Assembly: GCF_016756395.1 (NCBI RefSeq)
Contig: NZ_AP018365.1
Coordinates: 7,258,001-7,322,000 of the forward strand
Length of the DNA: 64,000 nt
Source of the DNA: Streptomyces sp. SN-593
Lineage (GTDB): Bacteria > Actinomycetota > Actinomycetes > Streptomycetales > Streptomycetaceae
Direction: 5' to 3'
Positions 56,560 to 64,000 of this stretch are shown here, one piece after another (the first letter of the stretch is position 1; each line of letters begins with the position of its first letter). The notes under the pieces are model-generated. The model had not been told where the DNA came from and searched no databases. It was given only the letters and a program-made list of their open reading frames with translations. A program made the position numbers and the translations under genes.

Positions 56560-56623
56560 TTCCGTCTGTCCTCCGGGGGGTGGCCCGCCGGCCCGGCGGG
56601 TTCAGGAGAGTCGTTCCCTTCGA

Positions 56624-56634
56624 TTGTAGAACGA
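56624..56634. promoter_or_regulatory. GntR/FCD operator TTGTAGAACGA
   Basis: This matches TNGTNNNACNA and is identical to the site at 22961-22971. On the minus strand, two TACAAT boxes lie 13 bases apart around it (TACAAT-CTCGTTC-TACAAT), so a bound dimer would cover the -10 element of the regulator gene. Confidence 0.6.
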
Positions 56635-56761
56635 GATTGTACCCTCTTTGGTGTTCCAACGACCTTCCCAGATGACGGCGAACCGTCCCCCCGTTCCGCC
56701 ACGGGTCCCGCCACCGGCAAAGAAGTGGAGCCGAGCCGGTCCCGCAGGGCAGAGTGGGGCG

Positions 56762-56944
56762 ATGGGTGAACTGTGGGCCGGTGCCCTGGCATGGGCGGAC
56801 GTGGATCCGGATCGGCATCCCTTCGCCATGGACGACCCCGCGGCACGGGAACTGACGCGCCATTGCCGGGGCCGGGTCGGTGGCGGCATCGGCGCTGGGC
56901 TGCTCGGGGCGGCCGACGGTGCGCCGGACTGGGGGCGACCGTGA
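56762..56944 (+). CDS. Small hypothetical protein (60 aa)
   Basis: ATG 56762 opens a frame whose TGA overlaps the GTG of the following HAD-like gene (GTGA), a coupling pattern that supports real translation. The sequence includes LAWADVDPDRHPFAMDDPAARELTRH and a glycine-rich tail. No family recognised; the ribosome binding site is weak. Confidence 0.4.
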   Translation: MGELWAGALAWADVDPDRHPFAMDDPAARELTRHCRGRVGGGIGAGLLGAADGAPDWGRP

Positions 56945-57492
56945 GCCGACCGCTGCTCTTCCTCGACGTGGACGGGCCGCTCAACCCCTACGCGGCACAG
57001 CCGGAGAGGCGTCCGGACGGATACACCACGCTCCGGGTGCCCCGGGGCGACCTCGGTGAGGAGGGTGGGAGCCTCTCGTCCCGGCGGCGCACCCTGCGGG
57101 TCTGGCTCCACCCCGACCACGGCCGACTCCTGCTCGGGCTCGGCTTCGAGCTGTGCTGGGCCACCACATGGGGGGAGCGGGCCAACCGGTGGATCGCCCC
57201 GGTAGTCGGTCTCCCGGAACTCCCCTTCGTCGACTTCGGGGACGTCCTGCTCCGGGAGCGCCCCGACGGAGTCCACTGGAAGACCGGCCCGCTGGTGGTC
57301 CGTGCGGGCGGCCGCCCCTTCGCCTGGGTCGACGACGAGCAGAGCGAGCCGGACCGGGCCTACGTGGCCGCCCATCACCGCGGGCCCGCGCTCCTGCACC
57401 ACGTCAACCCGCGGGTCGGCCTGCGGGAGAACGACTTCCGCACGCTCGCCGACTTCGCCCGCTCCCTGGCCTCCTCCCGCACCGACGGCTGA
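56941..57492 (+). CDS. HAD-like hydrolase
   Basis: The 183-residue protein starts SRPLLFLDVDGPLNPYA with the HAD nucleophile pair D-x-D. ELCWATTWGERANRW supplies the Thr motif region and FAWVDDEQSEPDRAY the acidic motif IV. This matches the actinobacterial HAD domain family often annotated as secreted protein or hydrolase. It probably dephosphorylates a small metabolite. GTG 56941 overlaps the stop of the short upstream frame. Confidence 0.8.
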   Translation: MSRPLLFLDVDGPLNPYAAQPERRPDGYTTLRVPRGDLGEEGGSLSSRRRTLRVWLHPDHGRLLLGLGFELCWATTWGERANRWIAPVVGLPELPFVDFGDVLLRERPDGVHWKTGPLVVRAGGRPFAWVDDEQSEPDRAYVAAHHRGPALLHHVNPRVGLRENDFRTLADFARSLASSRTDG

Positions 57493-57580
57493 CAATCTGC
57501 GGGCGGCAGCGTCGGAGCGCGGACACGGCGGACCGTGTGGCGCGTGAAACGGCCGACCTCCCGGGGGCCCATGACCGCCG

Positions 57581-58534
57581 TCACATCTCCGGCTCCCACC
57601 AGCCGCGCGTGTCGACGTCCGCGTCATCCGCCAGCGCCTCAAGGTCCGCGATCTCCGCGTCGGCGAGCTCGATGCCGCGGGCGCGGACCAACCCGTCGAC
57701 GTGAGCCGCCTTCGTGACCCCGATGATCGGGGTGGTGCCCTTGGCGACGGCCCAGGCGGTGGCGACCTCGGCGGCGGACGCGCCCCGGTCCTCGCCGATC
57801 GCCGCCATCCGGTCCGTCAGCGCCTTGAGCCGGTGCAGGATCCCGTTGTACACCGCCGCCCGGCTGCTGCCCTCCGGCAACGGGTTGGCCGGGTCGTACC
57901 TGCCGGTCAGCGCACCTTGTTCGAGGACCATGTAGGAGAAGAACCGCACGTCGTGCTCGCGGCAGTAGTCGAGGACGCCCGCGCGCTCGGAGCCCCGGTA
58001 CAGGAGGCTGAAGTGGTTCTGGACGGCCTCCACGCGGAAGCCGGCCGCACCGAGGATCCGGTCGGCGAGGGCGATCTCCTCCCTGGTGTGGTTCGAGACG
58101 CCGACGTGCCTGACCCTGCCGCTCCGCAGCAGCGGGACCAGCGGCGGTGTCCACCGCTCCACGTCGGCGGCGTTGTGGATCCAGAACACGTCCACGTAGT
58201 CCGTGCCCAGCCGGTCGAGGCTCTGCTCCAGCATGTCCGCGACCGGATCGTCGCCGTCGCCCGCGAGCTGCGGGGTGAACTTCGTCGACAACTGGTACTC
58301 GCCGCGGTCGCGCCCCGCCAGGGCCTTGGCGAGGACCGTCTCCGAGTGGCCCATGCCGTACGCCACGGCGGTGTCCCACAGGGTGAGCCCGTTCGACTGC
58401 GCCTTCTCCACGACCTCCCGCAGCCCGGACTCGCTCAACCGGCTTCCGAAGTAGCCGTCGCCCGGCTGCCCGCTGTCTCCCCAGGCCCACGTGCCCAACG
58501 CCACCGCCGGCACGCTCAGCGTGTTGCCCGTCAT
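57581..58534 (-). CDS. Aldo/keto reductase 2
   Basis: The 317-residue AKR has Asp54 and Tyr59 (LWDTAVAYGMGHSE), Lys85 (STKFTPQL) and His120 (DVFWIHNAAD), with cofactor loop TTPIIGVTKAAHVDGLV. It belongs to the AKR13/YhdN-like group and is not closely similar to the enzyme at 53.7 kb. It is divergent from an MmyB-type regulator gene, which probably controls it. The substrate is unknown. Confidence 0.88.
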   Translation of the reverse strand: MTGNTLSVPAVALGTWAWGDSGQPGDGYFGSRLSESGLREVVEKAQSNGLTLWDTAVAYGMGHSETVLAKALAGRDRGEYQLSTKFTPQLAGDGDDPVADMLEQSLDRLGTDYVDVFWIHNAADVERWTPPLVPLLRSGRVRHVGVSNHTREEIALADRILGAAGFRVEAVQNHFSLLYRGSERAGVLDYCREHDVRFFSYMVLEQGALTGRYDPANPLPEGSSRAAVYNGILHRLKALTDRMAAIGEDRGASAAEVATAWAVAKGTTPIIGVTKAAHVDGLVRARGIELADAEIADLEALADDADVDTRGWWEPEM

Positions 58535-58675
58535 GTCCTACCTCCGTCGTTCCGGTTCCGTGGCGGAACCTCCGATCCCAGGAGACCGCGCTCGCCGGCA
58601 CCGCAGAAGACCGGGTTTATGGGGGGTATAACCTCAGCCCCCCTCGGGCCCTGACCAGCGGTTACCCTCGATGAC
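58535..58675. promoter_or_regulatory. Divergent promoter region, AKR 2 / MmyB-type regulator
   Basis: A short hairpin, GGTTCCGTGGCGGAACC (58553-58569), and the AT-containing stretch GGGTTTATGGGGGGTATAACC, with a TATAAC -10-like box, lie between the divergent genes. These are plausible control elements for the leftward reductase and the rightward regulator. Confidence 0.45.
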
Positions 58676-59593
58676 ATGGACCAGCAGCCCGGAAGCCGCG
58701 GCGACATCCGGGACTTCCTCACCAGCCGGCGCGCCAGGATCACCCCGGCGCAGGCCGGGCTGCCGACCAGCACCCGCCGCCGGGTCGCCGGGCTGCGGCG
58801 CGAGGAGGTCGCCGTCCTCGCCGGTGTGAGCACGGAGTGGTACACGCGGCTGGAGAAGGGGCACATCGGAGGCGTCTCCGAAGCCGTCCTCGACGCGGTC
58901 GCCCGCGCCCTGCGGCTGGACGACGACGAGCGCACCCATCTGTTCGACCTGGCCCGGTCGTCCCGGCACGTCAGCCGCGCGCCCACGCGGCGCAGGGACG
59001 TCGAGGTCCCGCCCAGGGTCCAGTGGCTGCTCGACTCCATGACGATGTCCTCGGCGTTCGTACGCAACGGCCGCACCGACATCGTGGCCGGCAACCCGCT
59101 GGCCAGGGCCCTGCTCGCCCCGATGTTCGACAGCCCCACCGCCGACGGGCGCGGCCGCCCGAACATGGCCCGCTACATCTTCCTCGATCCCGGTGCGCGG
59201 GACTTCTTCGTCGACTGGGACGCCGCCGGCGTCGCCACCGCAGCACTGCTGCGCGCCGAGGTCGGGCGCGAGCCCCACGACCGGGCACTGCGCGCACTCG
59301 TCGGCGAACTGTCCACCCTCAGCCCCGAGTTCCGCGGCCGCTGGGCCGCGCACGACGTCCTGATGCGCCACGACGGCGTCAAGCGGCTCCAGCACCCCGA
59401 GGCCGGCCGGCTGGAACTCGTCTTCCAGTCCGCCGACCTGCACCTGTCGGAGCGGGCGGTGCACGACCTGGTCGTCTACACCGCCGAACCCGGCACCGCG
59501 TCCGAGGAAGGGCTCAGGTTCCTCGCGAGCTGGGCGGCCACGCCGTCTCGGGCGGCCGAGCCCACCCGGCACGCCCCTCGTCCCGGGCCCTGA
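58676..59593 (+). CDS. XRE-type regulator with MmyB-like ligand domain
   Basis: The 305-residue protein has an N-terminal HTH (RRVAGLRREEVAVLAGVSTEWYTRLEKGHIGGVSEAVLDAVARAL). An MLTR-type ligand-binding domain follows (VQWLLDSMTMSSAFVRNGRTDIVAGNPLARALLAPMF and RWAAHDVLMRHDGVKRLQHPEAGRLEL). This is a large actinobacterial group, typically found next to a divergent oxidoreductase, as here. It probably represses the aldo/keto reductase gene. The effector is unknown; fatty-acid-like ligands have been seen in the MmyB domain. Confidence 0.9.
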   Translation: MDQQPGSRGDIRDFLTSRRARITPAQAGLPTSTRRRVAGLRREEVAVLAGVSTEWYTRLEKGHIGGVSEAVLDAVARALRLDDDERTHLFDLARSSRHVSRAPTRRRDVEVPPRVQWLLDSMTMSSAFVRNGRTDIVAGNPLARALLAPMFDSPTADGRGRPNMARYIFLDPGARDFFVDWDAAGVATAALLRAEVGREPHDRALRALVGELSTLSPEFRGRWAAHDVLMRHDGVKRLQHPEAGRLELVFQSADLHLSERAVHDLVVYTAEPGTASEEGLRFLASWAATPSRAAEPTRHAPRPGP

Positions 59594-59787
59594 CCTCCGG
59601 CCCCCGCGGATCGGCCTCCGCGGGTCGGCCCCTGCGGATCGGCCTCCGCTCGGCGCGCGTCCTCGGCGCCGCCGGGTCCCGTCGTCGGCGACGTGCCCCG
59701 GAGCGGGCACAAGGCCGAGGCCCGCCCTCCGGCTGGCCGGTGGGAGGCCGGCGTGGCGGGCCCGTGGGAGGCCGGCGTGGCGGGCGG

Positions 59788-60723
59788 TCACTTCGAGTCG
59801 ATCCTCCCCAGCGGTTCGCCGGCCTCGGCCAGCGACCGGCGGGCGCGGGGCCAGGCGGCGCCGTCGAGGTCCAGCGCGGTGCGCAGGTAGGCCAGGGTCG
59901 CCTGCTGGACCAGCGCCACGCGCTCGGGGCTCTCGTCGGTGGTCCGTGTGTCGTTCGCCCCCTGGATGCCGCCGAGGCCGTGTTCCGCGCCGAACAGGGT
60001 CAGCAGGTCGGTGGCGCCGGGGCCGAGCCGGTAGCCGTCGGTGAACCAGTCCGGTCCGCGCACCGTGAGCGGGGACCGGTCATGGTCGCCGGCGACCACG
60101 AGGCTCGGCGTCTTCAGCTCGGCGAAATCAGGGCTCATGAACGGGAAGTACTGCGCGGCCAGCGGGCTCAGGTCGGTGCCGCCGGTGCCGGGCAGGCTCA
60201 GCAGCACGGCCGCCTTCACCCGCGAGTCGCCCATGCTCTCGCCGGGCGTGCCGTCGGCGTCGACGACCCGTGCGCCGACGAGGGCGCTGGCGGTCTGCGC
60301 GCCCCAGGAGTGTCCGGCCACCGCGACGCGGTCGTGGTCGACGCGGCCGGCGAGCCCGGGGACGCCGGCTTCGACGGCGTCGAGACGGTCCAGGACCAGG
60401 GTCAGGTCCTGGACGCGGATGCGCCAGATGAGCGGGGTGCGGGGGTCGTCGGGAGACAGGCCCGACGAGTCGAGATGGGTGGGCTGGACGACGACGAATC
60501 CGCGGGCGGCCCAGAAGCCGGCCAGCGGCGCGTAGTCGTCCATGGTCAGGGTCATGCCGTGGGAGAGGACGACGACGGGCAGGTGGTGCCCGTTCGTCGG
60601 CGCGGTGACCCGTAGGTGCAGGTCCTGGCCGCGGTCCGGGGCGGCCAGGGCGATCGGGCTGACGGAGACCACAGGGGTGGTGGGGGCGGAGACGCCGTCG
60701 GGGGCGTACGTGGTGTCGCTCAT
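59788..60723 (-). CDS. Alpha/beta-hydrolase (dienelactone/PAF-acetylhydrolase-like)
   Basis: The 311-residue hydrolase has oxyanion segment VVVLSHGMTLT, the nucleophile Ser139 in VAGHSWGAQTA, the acid in SLVVAGDHDRSPL and a histidine in LFGAEHGLGGIQG. No signal peptide is seen, so it should be cytoplasmic. It is divergent from a TetR gene with two operators between them and is likely repressed by it. The substrate is unknown; an ester or lactone is expected. Confidence 0.87.
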   Translation of the reverse strand: MSDTTYAPDGVSAPTTPVVSVSPIALAAPDRGQDLHLRVTAPTNGHHLPVVVLSHGMTLTMDDYAPLAGFWAARGFVVVQPTHLDSSGLSPDDPRTPLIWRIRVQDLTLVLDRLDAVEAGVPGLAGRVDHDRVAVAGHSWGAQTASALVGARVVDADGTPGESMGDSRVKAAVLLSLPGTGGTDLSPLAAQYFPFMSPDFAELKTPSLVVAGDHDRSPLTVRGPDWFTDGYRLGPGATDLLTLFGAEHGLGGIQGANDTRTTDESPERVALVQQATLAYLRTALDLDGAAWPRARRSLAEAGEPLGRIDSK

Positions 60724-60792
60724 CGGGTGGGTGCCTTTCCTGGGAGCAGGCCGAAGCGGCCGTGCCGGGCGGCGTCTGGCATCATGGAAATA

Positions 60793-60832
60793 CGGAGCGC
60801 CGCTCCGCACCACGATACGGAGCACTGCTCCG
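60793..60832. promoter_or_regulatory. Tandem TetR operators CGGAGC-N3-GCTCCG
   Basis: Two palindromes, 60793-60807 (spacer GCC) and 60818-60832 (spacer ACT), are centred 25 bp apart between the divergent hydrolase and TetR genes. Each is preceded by ATA or TA. The duplicate perfect arms indicate cooperative binding of two dimers. Confidence 0.8.
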
Positions 60833-60856
60833 ATTTGCAACGGGGAGATGATCAGG

Positions 60857-61459
60857 ATGTCCACGGCCGACGCTCCGCCGGCATCGGGGGGCCGTAAGCG
60901 ATCCGACGTCCGCCGGAACGAGCAGAAGCTCCTGGACGCGGCCGCGGCCGTGTTCGTCCGCAGCGGGATCGACGCCCCCGTGCGGGAGATCGCCGCCGAG
61001 TCGGGCCTCGGCATGGGCACCGTCTACCGCCACTTCCCCACCCGGGCGGACCTGGTGGTCGCGGTCTTCCGGCACCAGCTCGCCGCGCTCGCCGCTTTCG
61101 TCGACGATCCCGAGGATGCCGAGACGCCCTACGAGGTGCTGCGGCGGTGGGTCCACCGGTTCGTCGACTTCCTGGTCACCAAGCACGGCCTCGCCGAGGC
61201 GATGCACTCGGACCAGGCGGGGTTCGAGGCCCTGCACAACGAGTTCGTCGAACGCCTGCTGCCCGTGCTCGACCGGCTGCTGCGGGCTTCCGCCGCCGCG
61301 GGCTGCACACGCGCCGACGTACGGGCCTACGACTTCATGCTGGCTGTCGGCAACCTGTGCATCGGAGTCGAGACCTTCCCCGACTACCGGGCCCGCCGCA
61401 TGATCGACCTGCTGCTCGACGGCCTCACCCTGACCGACCCGGAGGTGGAAGGGGCCTGA
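60857..61459 (+). CDS. TetR family regulator 1
   Basis: The 200-residue repressor has the TetR HTH VRRNEQKLLDAAAAVFVRSGIDAPVREIAAESGLGMGTVYRHFPTRADLVVAVF near residues 18-68 and a helical ligand domain (LRRWVHRFVDFLVTKHGLAEAMHSD). ATG 60857 has GGGGAG 9 bases upstream. It faces the alpha/beta-hydrolase gene, with two palindromic operators in between that should repress both genes. Confidence 0.92.
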   Translation: MSTADAPPASGGRKRSDVRRNEQKLLDAAAAVFVRSGIDAPVREIAAESGLGMGTVYRHFPTRADLVVAVFRHQLAALAAFVDDPEDAETPYEVLRRWVHRFVDFLVTKHGLAEAMHSDQAGFEALHNEFVERLLPVLDRLLRASAAAGCTRADVRAYDFMLAVGNLCIGVETFPDYRARRMIDLLLDGLTLTDPEVEGA

Positions 61460-61669
61460 GCGGCACCGGCGCCGCCTGCGCATGACGTCTGCTTCGGGCG
61501 CGAGGGCGCGGGGAGGCGGGGGCGCGGTGACCTGACGGCCGCCGTGCGGCGGCGGCGCGGGAGGCGTCGACGGCCCCCGGTGTGCGCGTCCCGCGCGTGC
61601 CGCCTCGTCACCGCGCCCCGCCGGAGCCGGACGCGTGCCCGGCCCCGGCGGGGCGCTGGTGGCCGCGGA

Positions 61670-62026
61670 TCAGCCCACGGCGCTCGCCCTCTGGGCCGCG
61701 GTCAGCTCCCAAGGGCGGACGGCGCCCGCGGGGTCCCCGACCGAGGTCGTCGCCTTCCGCACGGCACCCGCCGTGGGCGTCGTCTTCCGTACGGCACCCG
61801 CGGTGGGCGTCGCCTTCCGCACGGAGGTCGCGGCGCTGTGCGCGGCGCCGGCGGCGGGGACGGCGCCCTGGGCCGCGGACGCGGCGTGGTGCGCGGGGGA
61901 GGCGGCGGCACTGTGGGCCGGGGCCGCGGAGGCGACGCCGGCCGTGCCGGCGGCCGCCAGGAGGGTTCCGACGGCGAGGCTGTACATCCTGCGCCGGTTC
62001 TGCGTGATCTTGCGGTGACTCGACAA
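61670..62026 (-). CDS. Small secreted protein with decapeptide repeats
   Basis: TTG 62026 (AGAGGA 6 bases upstream) starts a 118-residue protein with basic N-region SSHRKITQNRRRMY, hydrophobic core SLAVGTLLAAAGTAGVASA and a likely AxA signal-peptidase site. The mature part is Ala/Ser/His-rich and contains about 2.5 copies of VRKATPTAGA, encoded by a 30-bp DNA repeat at about 61749-61824. It then ends in VRPWELTAAQRASAVG. No family recognised. A truncated larger secreted protein is possible. Confidence 0.6.
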   Translation of the reverse strand: MSSHRKITQNRRRMYSLAVGTLLAAAGTAGVASAAPAHSAAASPAHHAASAAQGAVPAAGAAHSAATSVRKATPTAGAVRKTTPTAGAVRKATTSVGDPAGAVRPWELTAAQRASAVG

Positions 62027-62179
62027 CGCGCGTCCTCTGTCTCGCTCGCGGGCCGCCACTCGTGGCGCGGCGGCCGTGTGAACGGAGTACGGCGGCGGAC
62101 CCGCGTCAGGTTGCACGCGGCGCGGACATCGCGTCCGAGGACGCCGACGACGGGCCCGGCTGCCCGCAGACCGGGAGCG

Positions 62180-62788
62180 TCAGGACCCCTGACCGGTGCC
62201 GGAGGCACCCCGTCGGACGGCTTCGCCACGCGCGGTCCGGTGCAGGCCGTCGAGGGCGGTCTCGAAGAGGGGGCGCAGGTAGTCGGGCGACTCGTTGACC
62301 TTGGCGATGGCGACGATCAGGTCGAAGACCTGCTCCAGCGTGACGTCGTCGCGGATCTGCCCTGCCTCCTGGGCCGCGGCCAGCAGGGGGCGGCCCGCTT
62401 CGACGGCGCGGGCCCGGTGGCCGGTGACGCCGTCCCGATCGGTGTGCTCCAGCAGCTCGGAGGTGATCAGCCGCTTGTGCGGGAGGAACGCGATCAGCAG
62501 GCGCAGCCAGGTGACGAGTGCCGAGGCGGGGCTCTGGCCGGGCTCGATGGTCGCCGCGGCGCAGACCTGGTCGACCTCGTCCGCGTAGAGCGCTTCGAGG
62601 AGTTCCTGCCGCCCGGGGAAGTTGCGGTACAGCGTGGCCATGCCCACCCCGGCGCGACGGGCGATCTCCGCCATGGAGATGTCGGGGCCGGGATCGGCGA
62701 ACGCCTCCCGGGCCGCGTCGAGGATCTTGTCGCGGTTGTGCTGCGCGGCCGCCCGCCGCTTGGGGAACGCCGTCCCGCGCGCCTCCAT
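62180..62788 (-). CDS. TetR family regulator 2
   Basis: The 202-residue repressor has HNRDKILDAAREAFADPGPDISMAEIARRAGVGMATLYRNFPGRQELLEALY as HTH and a C-terminal SbtR-like ligand domain (WLRLLIAFLPHKRLITSELLEHTDRDG). GGAGGAG precedes ATG 62788 closely. It is divergent from an MFS exporter gene, with paired operators between them: the standard drug-efflux arrangement. Confidence 0.9.
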   Translation of the reverse strand: MEARGTAFPKRRAAAQHNRDKILDAAREAFADPGPDISMAEIARRAGVGMATLYRNFPGRQELLEALYADEVDQVCAAATIEPGQSPASALVTWLRLLIAFLPHKRLITSELLEHTDRDGVTGHRARAVEAGRPLLAAAQEAGQIRDDVTLEQVFDLIVAIAKVNESPDYLRPLFETALDGLHRTARGEAVRRGASGTGQGS

Positions 62789-62850
62789 GTGCTCCTCCAG
62801 GCGTGTGCTGGGTGGGCCGGGTGGGCCCCGCCCGTCCCGTGCCCCTTGGT

Positions 62851-62897
62851 GGACAGCCTATCCGGTATCGGCCTACGATTGGCGGACAGGCTATCCG
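62851..62897. promoter_or_regulatory. Paired TetR operators GGACAGSCTATCCG
   Basis: GGACAGCCTATCCG (62851-62864) and GGACAGGCTATCCG (62884-62897) are quasi-palindromic copies in the TetR/MFS divergent gap, starts 33 bp apart. The right copy lies 22 bases before the MFS start codon and would block its transcription when occupied. Confidence 0.75.
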
Positions 62898-62918
62898 GCA
62901 CTATCGAGGAGCACCGCC

Positions 62919-64000
62919 ATGCCCAGTCGACCACCCCTCGCCCCGGGCGCCGACGCGTCCGCGCCGTCGGCCGCCGACCCCTCGCACGGGGTGGCCAAGC
63001 GCGGTGTCCCGCTCGCGGCCGTCGCGGTCGTGGCGTGTGTGGCGCAGTTCATGGTGGTGCTCGACTCCTCCATCGTGAACGTGGCCCTGCCGGCCATGAA
63101 GTCGGGCCTGGGCCTGTCGGCCTCGGCCCAGCAGTGGGTGGTCAACGGCTACCTGGTCGCCTTCGGCGGTCTGCTGCTGTTCGCCGCGCGCGCCAGCGAC
63201 CTGTTCGGACGCCGCCGCGTCTTCCAGATCGGCCTGATCGTCTTCTCCGGCGCCTCGCTGGCGGGCGGGGCGGCGCAGGACGGCTGGATGCTGCTGGCGG
63301 CCCGGGTGGTGCAGGGCGCGGGGGCCGCGGCGCTCGCGCCCTCCAGCCTCAGCCTGATCACCGCCAGCCACACCGAGCCCGCCCAGCGCACCCGCGCCAT
63401 GACCTGGTGGGGCGTCGCCGCCTCCGGCGCCGGCGCCGCCGGCATCGTGGTCGGGGGCCTGCTGGCTTCGGTGAGCTGGCGGTGGGTGATGCTGGTGAAC
63501 GTACCCGTCGGCGTCGGCCTGCTCGTCGCGAGCCTGACCTGCCTGGCGCCGACCACGACCGGGCAGCGCCGCCCGCGCATCGACCTGGCGGGCGCGCTCA
63601 CCGTGACGCTGTCGGCCGCGACGCTCGTCTACGGGGTCGCGGCGGCTCCCGACGCGGGCTGGGGCGCGGCCCGGGTTCTCGCCTCGCTCGTGGCCGGTGC
63701 GCTCCTGCTCGCGGCGTTCGTGGCCGTCGAGCGCCGCAGCAGCGATCCGCTCGTCCCGCCGGCGGTCTTCTCCGTCGCCAACGTGCGCATGGGCAACGTC
63801 CTCACGCTGTGCATGGGCGCCGTCATCACCGCGCCGCTGTTCTTCCTCTCGCTCTACCTTCAGCAGGTGCTGGGGCACAGCGCGGTGCGCACGGGGCTGT
63901 CCCTGCTGCCGATGGTCGCGGTCATCAGCATCGCGGTGCTGCTGTCGCAGAAGCTGATCCCCGTCGTCGGGGCCCGCCGACTGGTGGTGATCGGCGGGGC
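62919..64000 (+). CDS. MFS drug exporter, DHA2 (14-TMS) type, 3' truncated by the window edge
   Basis: Visible are 360 codons, running off the window. It has an unconserved Pro/Ala leader and helix 1 AAVAVVACVAQFMVVLDSSIVNVALPAM, with the DHA2 motif LDSSIVNVALP. Motif A follows in ARASDLFGRRRVFQIG, then ARVVQGAGAAALAPSSLSLIT and the GVAASGAGAAGIVVGGLLA motif C region. GAGGA lies 8 bases before ATG 62919. It is a proton-driven efflux pump probably repressed by the divergent TetR. Confidence 0.92.
   Translation, partial: MPSRPPLAPGADASAPSAADPSHGVAKRGVPLAAVAVVACVAQFMVVLDSSIVNVALPAMKSGLGLSASAQQWVVNGYLVAFGGLLLFAARASDLFGRRRVFQIGLIVFSGASLAGGAAQDGWMLLAARVVQGAGAAALAPSSLSLITASHTEPAQRTRAMTWWGVAASGAGAAGIVVGGLLASVSWRWVMLVNVPVGVGLLVASLTCLAPTTTGQRRPRIDLAGALTVTLSAATLVYGVAAAPDAGWGAARVLASLVAGALLLAAFVAVERRSSDPLVPPAVFSVANVRMGNVLTLCMGAVITAPLFFLSLYLQQVLGHSAVRTGLSLLPMVAVISIAVLLSQKLIPVVGARRLVVIGG

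Noticed and set aside
1..64000. tRNA, rRNA, riboswitch or transposase genes
   Set aside because: No cloverleaf, rRNA-like segment, recognisable riboswitch core or transposase/integrase motif was found on reading either strand; this negative is limited by reading without search tools.

Overview
The window is very GC-rich DNA with strong third-position G/C bias, frequent GTG and TTG starts preceded by GGAGG-like ribosome binding sites, and ATGA/GTGA gene overlaps. This points to a Streptomyces-like actinomycete chromosome. No rRNA, tRNA, CRISPR array, transposase or phage gene is visible. Both ends cut a gene: a solute-binding protein on the left and an MFS exporter on the right.

Left part (1-16.4 kb). 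A binding-protein fragment, an FCD-type GntR regulator and an SDR come first. A terpenoid biosynthetic cluster follows. A leftward glycosyltransferase/sulfotransferase pair lies divergent to a rightward run: P450, HisC-like PLP aminotransferase, polyprenyl diphosphate synthase, UbiA-type membrane prenyltransferase, squalene-hopene-type cyclase and FAD monooxygenase. The last four are almost gap-free. An O-methyltransferase, a TauD-type dioxygenase and another SDR complete the set. The expected product is an oxidised cyclic terpenoid or meroterpenoid, possibly methylated, glycosylated and sulfated.

Middle-left (16.6-23.8 kb). An unrecognised membrane protein, a 90-residue protein and a 1258-residue WD40-KAP P-loop NTPase form a module that resembles a biological-conflict or signalling system. 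Directly after the NTPase stop lies the last ~49 codons of etfA, which marks a recombination junction. A mycothiol-nitroreductase-like (DsbA fold) gene follows.

Catabolic island (23.8-56.6 kb). Two nearly identical FCD GntR genes in the same orientation bracket about 31 kb of catabolic genes. These include a lactonase-like propeller, a MaoC/thiolase/FabG set, thioredoxin-reductase-like genes, and a UGSC-type redox protein with CGTC at the selenocysteine-type site. A scattered SsuABC/TauABC-type transporter, a Gal80-like Gfo/Idh protein and an MFS permease are also present. There are three SnoaL-like proteins, two further lactonase-like propellers and an alpha/beta-hydrolase lacking the catalytic Ser and His. 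CoA-pathway genes are an FAS1-type dehydratase, an enoyl-CoA hydratase and two CaiB/BaiF CoA-transferases. An almost complete gallate 4,5-cleavage pathway is included: dioxygenase, 4-oxalomesaconate tautomerase and hydratase, and CHA aldolase, with MarR and LysR regulators. A short motif, ATCGTTCAC, recurs near or just after the -10 boxes of many promoters here, so the island looks like one regulon. Its real substrate is unknown; an aromatic compound routed through CoA esters and gallate-like ring cleavage is the best guess.

Right part (56.7-64 kb). These are ordinary chromosomal genes: a HAD-like phosphatase, an aldo/keto reductase with a divergent MmyB-type regulator, an alpha/beta-hydrolase with a divergent TetR regulator, a small secreted repeat protein, and a TetR/MFS efflux pair with paired operators.
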